The notes under the pieces were generated by a model, which made no database searches, was not told the DNA's origin, and worked only from the letters and a program-made list of their open reading frames with translations. Below are positions 1 to 6,307 of a stretch of DNA of 8,868 nucleotides, in pieces. Source of the DNA: Candidatus Omnitrophota bacterium (GTDB lineage: Bacteria; Omnitrophota; Gorgyraeia; 2-01-FULL-45-10); the NCBI GenBank assembly GCA_028716065.1, contig JAQUQN010000030.1, positions 1 through 8,868 on the forward strand, in the 5' to 3' direction. Position 1 is the first letter of the stretch, and each line of letters starts with the position of its first letter. The position numbers and the translations under genes are program-made.

Positions 1-1801
1 TCACTATATATTTCACGTTAAGCATGTCCAATATTCTCGTGCTTGAGGGAGAGGGTGCTGTTTCGACCATCAGCATTACTTTGGCGTAATCCGCTAACTT
101 TATAGAATCGTAACCGTAAGCGTCGTAAAGCCCCCACAGCATGGGCCAGTCGGCGGCCAGTTCATTCTTGGTCTTCTGGATAGCTTGGGCGTAAGTTTTG
201 CCTTCTATAAAGGAACTATTTTTCCTTAATTTAGGAGAGACGAAGAATCTAAAATATGCCTTGTCTTTTTTAAGATATTCTACATTGGGAGTCGTATCGT
301 GGATAACTTCTCTGGACAGCATGGGCTGCATCCCCACCGGAGCTGCGGAAAAGAGGTCCGCTATTACCAAAGCTACGAAAGCGAAACTCAAGACCCCTTC
401 TTTCATTTTAATCCTGCTACCGAGAAAAAGCAGCATCCATCCCGCCACCAAAAAACCAAAGAACCTCTTCAAATTATAGACCGCTGATATCAAGGCAAAA
501 AGCACACCCCCATTTTTGGCCGGATCCAGATGATTGACGCAAAAATCACGGGCTATTGCTATAAAATCATTTTTATAAAGTGTGAGCGCCAAAAATATTA
601 TGGAGAAAAGGAAAAAGATAAAAAGGGTACATCTAAAAAAAATATCTAACCTCTTATCTTTTTTTCTTCTTGCATCGCAATAAGCCTCAAATCCTACACC
701 CGAGAGCATGGCAAGCGCAAAAGTCGTGATATAAAGGAACCTGACGGGGTATCTTACGAGCTGAAAACCGGGTATGATTTTATAAATGAGGTAATAAAAG
801 GGCGTGTAATTACCGTAGGAGACCAATAGAGATAAAAGACCTGTAAAATACAAAAACCTTGCCCTCCAGTCCTTCCTGAACATGAAAGCAAAAATAAGCA
901 AAATGAGCGTGAATATTCCTACATACATGATGATGAGCCAGTTCTGCTCTTTCCAGTAACTCTCTTTCGAAAAATCGGTCCTCGTGAGGAACGGAATGAA
1001 AAAATTGAACGTATCCCTCAAGGGAAGGGACCAGCAAGTCAGGTACTTATAATCCCCTCCGAAGGCCTGCCTGTCGGTCAATTTCATCAGTTCCAGGAAC
1101 GGCAGAAGTTGGACGGCGGTCAAGAGGATAGCGACTCCCGCCGTCAGGATATAATATATAAAAACTTTTGTTGAACTCTTATCCTTATTCCCCAACCGGA
1201 AGAAGAGCGAATAGAATAAGAGCACCCATAAAGTGGAATAGAATATGGACGGTTCGCCTCCGAAGAACATCACGGCCAGGAAGATAGATGAAATGAATAG
1301 ATATTTTATCTTCTGCCGTGTGAGGCCCTTGTCAAAAAAATAGAGTATGAGCGGAAGCCAGATGATAGAACTTAACGTAGTGGCGAGGTTTATGACGGAG
1401 ACTACGTAGCCGCTGAACATGAGGATGACTGCCGACAGGATCGACGAGGATTCTCTAAGGCCCCATCTCCTTCCCAATAGATACGTGAAGACCCCGGCCA
1501 GGAATACATGCATTATGAGAAATATATTGAAGGCGCAGGCGAACGGAAGAATATAATATATTATACTCAAGGGATAGATGACAACGGACTGCTGAAGCGC
1601 GAAATGGGGAACGCCGGAAAAGATGAACGGATTCCACAAGGGGAAAATACCGTTCCTCATGGAATCCGCCGTAAAATGCCTCAGAGGATAAAAGTATCTC
1701 GAAAGATCCCTCAGCGAAAGGACATCATTAAAGAAAAGGACCTCCGCGAAATAGAATAGTGCAAGTCCTCCGAGAAGAATGAAAATAGAAAAACGTCTGA
1801 T
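1..1801 (-). CDS. YfhO-family polytopic membrane protein (GT-C glycosyltransferase-like), 3' end beyond the window
   Basis: The reading frame is open from the stop at 1817-1819 to the left edge, about 605 codons, and is truncated at its C-terminus. It encodes many hydrophobic helices. Counting from codon 1816, helix 1 is at about residues 9-29, followed by a first loop with RDLSRYFYP (36-44) and then LWNPFIFSG and a QQSVVIYP segment. Further on are GYGF/RYPVRF-type segments, a soluble part with LWGLYDAYGYDS, and LNVKYIV at the edge. These are typical of YfhO proteins (Pfam PF09586), GT-C-fold membrane proteins; B. subtilis YfhO is linked to lipoteichoic acid glycosylation. The substrate here is unknown. 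It begins just after the pilin stop and is probably co-transcribed with it. No ATG, GTG or TTG occurs in frame before the ATG at 1660, which would remove helix 1 and the loop Asp37. I placed the start at an ATC (1799-1801), 9 nt after a Shine-Dalgarno-like AGGAAGAG. The family call is fairly sure; the start is not. Confidence 0.8.
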   Translation of the reverse strand, partial: MRRFSIFILLGGLALFYFAEVLFFNDVLSLRDLSRYFYPLRHFTADSMRNGIFPLWNPFIFSGVPHFALQQSVVIYPLSIIYYILPFACAFNIFLIMHVFLAGVFTYLLGRRWGLRESSSILSAVILMFSGYVVSVINLATTLSSIIWLPLILYFFDKGLTRQKIKYLFISSIFLAVMFFGGEPSIFYSTLWVLLFYSLFFRLGNKDKSSTKVFIYYILTAGVAILLTAVQLLPFLELMKLTDRQAFGGDYKYLTCWSLPLRDTFNFFIPFLTRTDFSKESYWKEQNWLIIMYVGIFTLILLIFAFMFRKDWRARFLYFTGLLSLLVSYGNYTPFYYLIYKIIPGFQLVRYPVRFLYITTFALAMLSGVGFEAYCDARRKKDKRLDIFFRCTLFIFFLFSIIFLALTLYKNDFIAIARDFCVNHLDPAKNGGVLFALISAVYNLKRFFGFLVAGWMLLFLGSRIKMKEGVLSFAFVALVIADLFSAAPVGMQPMLSREVIHDTTPNVEYLKKDKAYFRFFVSPKLRKNSSFIEGKTYAQAIQKTKNELAADWPMLWGLYDAYGYDSIKLADYAKVMLMVETAPSPSSTRILDMLNVKYIV

Positions 1802-1810
1802 AGTTCGCGT

Positions 1811-1818
1811 CTCTTCCT
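1811..1818 (-). promoter_or_regulatory. Shine-Dalgarno-like site for the YfhO-like gene
   Basis: The minus strand reads AGGAAGAG just after the pilin stop codon. It lies 9 nt before an in-frame ATC codon (1799-1801), the best-placed initiation site that keeps the first membrane helix. There is no ATG, GTG or TTG at a workable distance. Confidence 0.4.
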
Positions 1819-1826
1819 ATCTACCC

Positions 1827-2252
1827 TTACCAGTCTAACGCGTCCGTATTGGTTCCGCCATACGAAGCCCATATTTGGCCACTTTGAGTATCATAAACCC
1901 ATGCTTGGCCGTCATTGGTAGAACCGGGTTTAGCATTTGTCGTGACAACCGATATACTGGCTGCGCCTGTTACGAATGGATTAGCAGGAACTCCCTGAGC
2001 CATGACCGGAGTGGCATTGGCAGTATTTGTTAAATTATCCAGCGCAGGCCATGCCGTACCTGTACCTGTGGCTGCGTTATGGGCATACCAGATGGCTATA
2101 CCGGAGCGTAATCCTCCGAGGGCGCCTTTACAAGCCGCTTTTCTTGCTTCGCCGGTAAGATCGACAAACTTGGGTATGGCTACCGCAGCCAGTATACCAA
2201 GTATTACTATGACTATGACAAGTTCTATTAACGTAAAACCTCTTCGCTTCAT
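1827..2252 (-). CDS. Type IV prepilin / major pseudopilin-like protein
   Basis: This 141-residue protein has a classic class III leader, MKRRG followed by FTLIEL. A prepilin peptidase would cut after Gly5, leaving an N-methylated Phe and the conserved Glu at mature position 5. A hydrophobic alpha1 helix follows to about residue 27, ending AVAIPKF. The globular part is short and rich in Thr, Ala, Asn and Gly, and ends with a GQAWVYDTQSGQIWASYGG segment like those in MSHA-type pilins and GspG/GspH pseudopilins. There is one cysteine (Cys41), so no intramolecular disulfide is possible. Two NxT sequons (NLT, NAT) lie at about residues 73-80. The gene follows pilC after 79 nt and has a strong ribosome binding site, as expected for an abundant subunit. 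It is probably assembled by the PilB/PilC encoded just upstream. The sequence alone does not separate a pilus subunit from a type II secretion pseudopilin. Confidence 0.92.
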   Translation of the reverse strand: MKRRGFTLIELVIVIVILGILAAVAIPKFVDLTGEARKAACKGALGGLRSGIAIWYAHNAATGTGTAWPALDNLTNTANATPVMAQGVPANPFVTGAASISVVTTNAKPGSTNDGQAWVYDTQSGQIWASYGGTNTDALDW

Positions 2253-2253
2253 G

Positions 2254-2262
2254 CTCCCTCCC
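2254..2262 (-). promoter_or_regulatory. Strong ribosome binding site of the pilin gene
   Basis: The minus strand reads GGGAGGGAG immediately upstream of the pilin ATG (2250-2252). It is purine-rich and stronger than the sites of most neighbours, which fits high expression of a structural subunit. It supports this start, which also gives the correct short prepilin leader. Confidence 0.6.
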
Positions 2263-2318
2263 TTTATTATCGGTTGATTTTTTAACCTAAAAACAAATGT
2301 GAAAATTTATCTCTTCCA

Positions 2319-2328
2319 CCACCTCCTT
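2319..2328 (-). promoter_or_regulatory. Orphan consensus Shine-Dalgarno sequence after the pilC stop
   Basis: The minus strand reads AAGGAGGTGG three bases after the pilC TAA. No start codon lies at a normal distance with a real reading frame behind it; the only frame in reach, two overlapping GTGs, runs 11 codons to a TAG. The rest of the pilC-pilin gap (2253-2331) is AT-rich. I see no convincing terminator in it, so pilin is probably transcribed together with pilC, perhaps with an additional start or processing site. Confidence 0.35.
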
Positions 2329-2331
2329 ATA

Positions 2332-3546
2332 TTAATGTTTGAAGAGCCCTATCAGGTTCCACATCGGCAAAAATATGGCGAGCGCCATGGTAAGTACCAT
2401 GACCCCCAGAAAGACTATTAAAAAAGGCTCTATCAGGGTCGTAAGGTTCGTTATAGTGTAATCGGCCTGTTCATCATAATATTGAGAGACGTTCATCAGC
2501 AATTCATCGGCCTTACCGGTATCCTCTCCTACGGCGACCATCTGCACGACTATGGGCGAAAATACGCCGCTTATCCTCATCGGCTCCGAAAGGCCCTTGC
2601 CTTCTCTTACACCCACTGCCATGTTATCGATGGCCCTCGAGATCACGGAATTACCCACTGTGCGGGAAGTGAGGTCCAGCGCCTGTAATATAGGTATGCC
2701 GCTTCTCATCAATATGGACATGTTCAGGGCAAAACGCGACATGGAGAGCATCGTCACGATATTTCCGAATACAGGGACCCTCAGTTTGAACCAGTCCCAT
2801 CTAAGCCTGCCGCCTGTCGTATTGATATATTTCAGGAATACGACTGCCAGCGCTATCGCGACGCCTATTATGATGTACCAATAATGCTGAATGGCAAAAT
2901 TCAATGCCAAAAGAATCCTGGTGGGTAAAGGTAAAGCTGTTTTGAACTGGCTGAATATCACGGCAAATTTCGGTATGACAAAAGTTACTACTACTAGAAA
3001 AGCTATTGATAGGGCGCCTAAAGTCATCAAAGGATAGCGGGTAGCGGCTTTGATCTTACATGTGATCCCCTCTTCCTTTTCCCCAAATTCGGCAAGGCGC
3101 GCCAATATCTCTTCCAAAGTACCGCTAATTTCTCCGGCCTTTATCATGTTCACATAAAATTCATTAAAAATTTTCGGGTGCCGTGCCATCGCCTCCGAAA
3201 GGCTCAAACCCCCTTCCACATCTATCGCTATGCTCTTCAATACATCCTTCAGCACCCTGTCTCTGGTCTGTTTCTCAAGCGTGTTGAGGCTCATCAGAAG
3301 GGAGACACCCGCTCTCTGGAGGGTCAATAATTGCCTCGTAAAGAGGTTGATATCGCTTATCTTTATCTTCTTAAAAAAATCGAGGCTCTTGGTGACCCTT
3401 ATTTTCGCTTCTTTCAGTTCCTCTATGGAGATGGGTACGTAGCCCATATCGGAAAGGTGTTTCGCGACCGAATCCTTGGTATCGCCGGTCATTATGCCGG
3501 CCACAAGCTTGCCGTATTTATCTCTTACCTTATATTTAAAATTCAT
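2332..3546 (-). CDS. pilC: Type IV pilus / type II secretion inner-membrane platform protein PilC (GspF family)
   Basis: This 404-residue protein has the usual length and architecture of PilC/GspF. The N-terminal cytoplasmic part begins with a YKVRDKYGKLVAG segment. Two T2SSF repeats follow, at about residues 68-191 and 271-393. Each carries the family hallmarks: FTRQLLTLQRAGVSLL and then GEISGTLEEIL in the first, and RFALNMSILMRSGIPIL and then GEDTGKADELL in the second. Membrane helices lie at about 174-195, 220-240 and 372-394. The protein forms the inner-membrane platform that couples PilB ATP hydrolysis to pilin extraction. Its ATG comes 3 nt after the pilB stop codon, indicating tight translational coupling. 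Nothing in the sequence looks broken. The gene could equally be named gspF. Confidence 0.95.
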   Translation of the reverse strand: MNFKYKVRDKYGKLVAGIMTGDTKDSVAKHLSDMGYVPISIEELKEAKIRVTKSLDFFKKIKISDINLFTRQLLTLQRAGVSLLMSLNTLEKQTRDRVLKDVLKSIAIDVEGGLSLSEAMARHPKIFNEFYVNMIKAGEISGTLEEILARLAEFGEKEEGITCKIKAATRYPLMTLGALSIAFLVVVTFVIPKFAVIFSQFKTALPLPTRILLALNFAIQHYWYIIIGVAIALAVVFLKYINTTGGRLRWDWFKLRVPVFGNIVTMLSMSRFALNMSILMRSGIPILQALDLTSRTVGNSVISRAIDNMAVGVREGKGLSEPMRISGVFSPIVVQMVAVGEDTGKADELLMNVSQYYDEQADYTITNLTTLIEPFLIVFLGVMVLTMALAIFLPMWNLIGLFKH

Positions 3547-3549
3547 GCT

Positions 3550-5241
3550 TTACATCTCCTCCGTCACGCGGATTATCTCTTCGATGGTCGTTATGCCGCG
3601 CCTGGCCTTATCCAGTCCGTCGGCGCGCAAGGTCCTCATCCCTTCCTTAGCGGCCTTTCTTTTTATCTCATCCGCCGAAACCTTCGCAACCACCATCTTT
3701 TTGATATCCTCTGTCATGCGCAGAAATTCGAAGATCGCTATCCTGCCCTGATACCCTGTACTCTTACAGGTCTCACAACCCTTGCCGCGATAGAAAGACG
3801 TATTTTCCTTCAGGCCGAAGTCTTTAATGACTTCCGCGCCTGGCGTATATTTTTCCTTGCAGTCCTTGCATATGACACGGACCAGCCTCTGCGCAAGGAT
3901 ACCTATGACGGAACTCGATATGAGAAATGGTTCGACGCCCATGTCTATGAGGCGCGTAAGGGCGCTGGCCGAATCGTTCGTATGTAAAGTGGAAAAGACC
4001 AGATGGCCCGTGAGAGAGGCCTGTATGGCGATGTCGGCGGTCTCCTTGTCCCTTATTTCACCGACCATCACTATATCCGGGTCCTGCCTCAATATGCTTC
4101 TTAAACCTGTAGCGAAAGTCAGTCCGGCTTTGGGGTTGACTTGAGTCTGTCTTATGAGCGGAAGTTCGTACTCTACCGGGTCCTCCACCGTGATTATATT
4201 CTTCTCCATGGAATTTATGGTGGAGAGCGCCGAATATAATGTCGTCGTCTTCCCGCTTCCGGTAGGGCCCGTTACGAGTATTATCCCGTAAGGATACCTG
4301 ATGATCTTGTCGAATTCTTTCAAGTCGGAGCTCGAAAATCCTAGATCGGGCAGGCCCAGTATGACGCTCGTCTTATCCAGTATCCTCAGGACGATATTTT
4401 CGCCGTAAATGGTCGGGAACGACGATACCCTGATATCGAAGGACTTATTCTCCATCTTGAGCGGAATGCGCCCGTCCTGAGGCTTGCGCATCTCGGCGAT
4501 ATCCATCTTCGACAGTATCTTTATCCTCGACGCTATGACGCTCTGAAGGTTCTTGGGCAATGTCGATGTCTCGTGGAGTATTCCGTCTATCCTGAACCGT
4601 ATCCTCACGAGGTTCTCTTCCGGTTCTATGTGTATGTCGCTCGCCTTGTCCTTTATGGCCTGCATCATTATCAGGTTCACCAGTTTTATGATGGGCGCTT
4701 CTTCCGCCACCTTGGCGATAGTCTCGGTGCTCTGGAGGTCCTCGGCGGAGATGATCGGGACCTTCATCTTATCCGTTATCTTTATGATGTCGCCGATCCC
4801 TCCCGATACTCCGTAATACTGGTCGATGGCCAACTCTATCGCTTTCGGAGTGGAGAGGACGGGCTCTATTGCGGGGATCTTGGTCCTTATCCTTATATCG
4901 TCGAGGGCGACTATATCGCGCGGGTTGACCATGGCGACTGTCAGCGTATCCTCTATCTTGAAGAGGGGTACCACCTTATGTTTCTTGGCAAGGTCCTCCG
5001 GGATCAACCTTATGACTTCCTGGTCTATGAGATAATCCTGTAGATCTATGTACGGGATCCTCATGGACTCGGCCACGGTGCTGATTATATCCTTTTCCGT
5101 GATGTAACCCAGTTTTTCGAGGGATTTTTCTAAGGAGAGTCCGGTCTTCTTCATGTCCTCTTTGGCGGTAGCTACCTGTTCCTTGGTTATGAAACCTTTA
5201 GCCAAAAGGATATCTACTGAGGCGTCTTTCTTTATAGGCAT
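3550..5241 (-). CDS. pilB: Type IV pilus assembly ATPase PilB (GspE family)
   Basis: This is a 563-residue hexameric AAA-like motor of normal family length. Residues 1-150 form a GspE_N/MshEN-type domain. The ATPase core has Walker A GPTGSGKT at 325-332, an Asp box TVEDPVE at 351-357, a Walker B region DPDIVMVGEIRD with Glu395, and a His box TGHLVFSTLHTND at 411-423. A tetracysteine zinc site (Cys458, 461, 489, 492) is typical of PilB/GspE extension ATPases and absent from PilT. The N-terminal repeats lack the Arg-Leu-Gly and terminal Gln of c-di-GMP-binding MshEN motifs. I chose the ATG at 5239-5241 because AAGGGAG lies about 8 nt upstream, it is 2 nt after the pilZ stop, and the protein then starts at the normal family position. 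An in-frame extension to 5388 would overlap pilZ and has unrelated, low-complexity content. pilC follows after 3 nt. Confidence 0.95.
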   Translation of the reverse strand: MPIKKDASVDILLAKGFITKEQVATAKEDMKKTGLSLEKSLEKLGYITEKDIISTVAESMRIPYIDLQDYLIDQEVIRLIPEDLAKKHKVVPLFKIEDTLTVAMVNPRDIVALDDIRIRTKIPAIEPVLSTPKAIELAIDQYYGVSGGIGDIIKITDKMKVPIISAEDLQSTETIAKVAEEAPIIKLVNLIMMQAIKDKASDIHIEPEENLVRIRFRIDGILHETSTLPKNLQSVIASRIKILSKMDIAEMRKPQDGRIPLKMENKSFDIRVSSFPTIYGENIVLRILDKTSVILGLPDLGFSSSDLKEFDKIIRYPYGIILVTGPTGSGKTTTLYSALSTINSMEKNIITVEDPVEYELPLIRQTQVNPKAGLTFATGLRSILRQDPDIVMVGEIRDKETADIAIQASLTGHLVFSTLHTNDSASALTRLIDMGVEPFLISSSVIGILAQRLVRVICKDCKEKYTPGAEVIKDFGLKENTSFYRGKGCETCKSTGYQGRIAIFEFLRMTEDIKKMVVAKVSADEIKRKAAKEGMRTLRADGLDKARRGITTIEEIIRVTEEM

Positions 5242-5243
5242 GA

Positions 5244-5696
5244 CTACACTCCCTTTGTCATGTCCCAGCGAGGGGCTTTGCGGCGTTCCTTGGCATTTAT
5301 GAAAGTATCTATGAGTTCCAGGTCTTCCTTTCTTATATTGCTGAATTTTACTCCCAGCCTGTAATGGCCCGCGGCCTTCATGACGCAAGAGGTGACCTTA
5401 CCGGTAATCTGAAGGGATTCCTTGCGCTCTTTTATCCCTTCAACAGCAAATGGCTTGGGGTCTATCCTGAGATTTAAAATTATGCCCGGAGGAATGAGGT
5501 ATGAGGAATCGATGGCGCACCCTATAACGCTTATATCCAGCAAGGATGACTTGATAAATGCGGCTTCACCCGTATTGGAGGTGAGCGCCTCTTTCGGGAG
5601 GTTAAGGCTCACGCCTTTTTTCGCGGATTGCTCAATGGAATACTCGGCAAAAGCGTTTACCAGTTCTCTTTTTTTGGACCTTGTATTTATCGACAT
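5244..5696 (-). CDS. PilZ-domain protein, putative c-di-GMP receptor of the pilus operon
   Basis: This 150-residue soluble protein has no signal peptide or membrane helix. A PilZ beta-barrel is suggested by DISVIG at residues 54-59, matching the (D/N)xSxxG c-di-GMP motif, and by a later GHYRLGVKFSNI segment typical of the end of the barrel. The RxxxR half of the binding site can be read at Arg6-Arg10. A second RxxxR lies near the C-terminus at 139-143. The middle is divergent from textbook PilZ proteins, so I rate the domain as likely and ligand binding as possible. The gene is first in the pilus operon, 2 nt before pilB, with a sigma70-like promoter about 40 nt upstream of its start. That position suggests it regulates pilus assembly through PilB or PilC. 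The Shine-Dalgarno sequence is weak and a small hairpin sits next to the start codon. Confidence 0.75.
   Translation of the reverse strand: MSINTRSKKRELVNAFAEYSIEQSAKKGVSLNLPKEALTSNTGEAAFIKSSLLDISVIGCAIDSSYLIPPGIILNLRIDPKPFAVEGIKERKESLQITGKVTSCVMKAAGHYRLGVKFSNIRKEDLELIDTFINAKERRKAPRWDMTKGV
5249..5255 (-). promoter_or_regulatory. Ribosome binding site deciding the pilB start
   Basis: The minus strand reads AAGGGAG inside the last codons of pilZ, about 8 nt before the ATG at 5239-5241. It supports this ATG over the longer in-frame start at 5388 and implies that pilZ and pilB translation are coupled. Confidence 0.55.
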
Positions 5697-5697
5697 T

Positions 5698-5713
5698 CTA
5701 ACTTTTCTGTTAG
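5698..5713 (-). promoter_or_regulatory. Small hairpin abutting the pilZ start codon
   Basis: The minus strand has CTAAC, a six-base purine loop AGAAAA, then GTTAG, a perfect 5-bp stem ending 1 nt before the pilZ ATG. The loop and the 3' arm hold the only purine-rich stretch that could act as a ribosome binding site. It may affect translation of pilZ. A 5-bp AT-rich stem is weak and could be chance. Confidence 0.35.
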
Positions 5714-5735
5714 TTTATGGCAAATATATATTTTA

Positions 5736-5763
5736 AGTATACCTTACAATTTAGATTTGTCAA
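5736..5763 (-). promoter_or_regulatory. Sigma70-type promoter for the pilZ-pilB-pilC-pilin operon
   Basis: The minus strand has a perfect -35 box TTGACA (5758-5763), a 16-nt spacer, and a -10 box TATACT (5736-5741) with one mismatch to TATAAT. An A/T-rich tract follows. Transcription would begin near 5729, giving a leader of about 33 nt to the pilZ ATG at 5696. It sits in the only substantial gap between the KDO genes and the pilus genes, which makes it a natural operon boundary. Confidence 0.7.
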
Positions 5764-5781
5764 TAGGCGACCGGGCCTATT
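5762..5781. repeat. 7-bp inverted repeat across the kdsC stop codon and the edge of the -35 box
   Basis: The minus strand reads AATAGGC, a 6-nt spacer CCGGTC, then GCCTATT, a perfect 7-bp inverted repeat. It includes the kdsC TAG stop (5777-5779) and overlaps the first two bases of the TTGACA box. No T-tract follows, so it does not look like a standard intrinsic terminator. It could be a protein-binding operator, an mRNA 3'-end hairpin, or chance. Confidence 0.45.
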
Positions 5782-6307
5782 TAGCATATTTTGAGATGGC
5801 GGCATCCCATTTACCCTGGGTTTTCAGTATCAGGTCGCACACCTCGCGGACCGCTCCGCGGCCGCCCGAAGCAGTCGTGACATAATGGGCGTTCTTTTTG
5901 ACTTCTTCCACGGCATTCGATACGGCTACCCCGAAACCCACCCTCTTTAATACAGGTAAGTCCACGAGGTCATCTCCCATGAAACATATTTCGTCAGGGC
6001 TCGCGTTGAATTTCTTTAACATATCTTCATAGGGGATCAATTTGTCCGAAAAGCCCTGGTAAGTCTTTGCTATATTCATGTCCCTGGCCCTGGCACGGAC
6101 CACCTTGGACTTTTTCGCGGTTATTATGACGCTCTTTATACCGGCGGCGTTGAGCAAGGTTATGCCGAAGCCATCCTGCACGTCGAAAAATTTGAGCTCA
6201 TCGCCGTATATGCTGTATATGATACGGCCGTCCGTCATGACGCCGTCTATATCGAGTATGAGAAATTTGACCTTCTTCGCGCGCGCCGTTACTTCTCCGG
6301 ATATCAT
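5777..6307 (-). CDS. kdsC: 3-deoxy-D-manno-octulosonate-8-phosphate phosphatase KdsC
   Basis: This 176-residue cytoplasmic HAD-superfamily phosphatase is of the KdsC/C0 type without a cap domain, and of normal length. It hydrolyses KDO-8-phosphate to KDO. Motif I is DIDGVMTDG, with nucleophile Asp19 and acid/base Asp21. Motif II is ITAKKS at 62-67. Lys89 lies in the YQGFSDKL segment, and motif IV is GDDLVD at 111-116. The C-terminal SGGRGAVREVCDLIL at 147-161 is diagnostic of KdsC. Two positions differ from E. coli KdsC: ITGRK becomes ITAKK, and FNVRDG becomes FDVQDG (residues 41-46). Its ATG overlaps the kdsD stop by 4 nt (ATGA). In many bacteria kdsC is followed by lpt export genes; here it is followed by a pilus operon. 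Confidence 0.94.
   Translation of the reverse strand: MISGEVTARAKKVKFLILDIDGVMTDGRIIYSIYGDELKFFDVQDGFGITLLNAAGIKSVIITAKKSKVVRARARDMNIAKTYQGFSDKLIPYEDMLKKFNASPDEICFMGDDLVDLPVLKRVGFGVAVSNAVEEVKKNAHYVTTASGGRGAVREVCDLILKTQGKWDAAISKYAK

Noticed and set aside
198..487. Two overlapping plus-strand open frames (62 and 93 codons)
   Set aside because: They are antisense to the YfhO-like coding frame, which shows clear family features through this stretch.
810..1037. Minus-strand 75-codon frame
   Set aside because: It is a shifted-frame shadow of the YfhO-like gene; the in-frame translation is the conserved, hydrophobic one.
1455..1637. Minus-strand 60-codon frame with an ATG near the start of the YfhO-like gene
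   Set aside because: It reads one base out of frame across the conserved LWNPFIFSG region and has no family features.
2253..2331. Possible intrinsic terminator between pilC and pilin
   Set aside because: The only pairing is a 4-bp GGTT/AACC stem around an A-rich loop with no U-tract, which is too weak.
3331..3987. 218-codon plus-strand open frame across the pilC/pilB junction
   Set aside because: It is antisense to two clearly conserved genes, shows no recognisable domain, and spans their junction. It is a by-product of the codon bias of the real genes.
4573..5043. 156-codon plus-strand open frame inside pilB
   Set aside because: It is fully antisense to the conserved N-terminal and core domains of PilB, with a Tyr/Arg-rich composition and no family features.
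5242..5388. 49-codon N-terminal extension of pilB
   Set aside because: It overlaps the end of pilZ, has unrelated basic low-complexity content, and a good ATG with a ribosome binding site exists at 5239-5241.
5762..5781. Intrinsic terminator after kdsC
   Set aside because: The 7-bp stem is real but is followed by GACAAATC and not a run of T, so I list it only as an inverted repeat.
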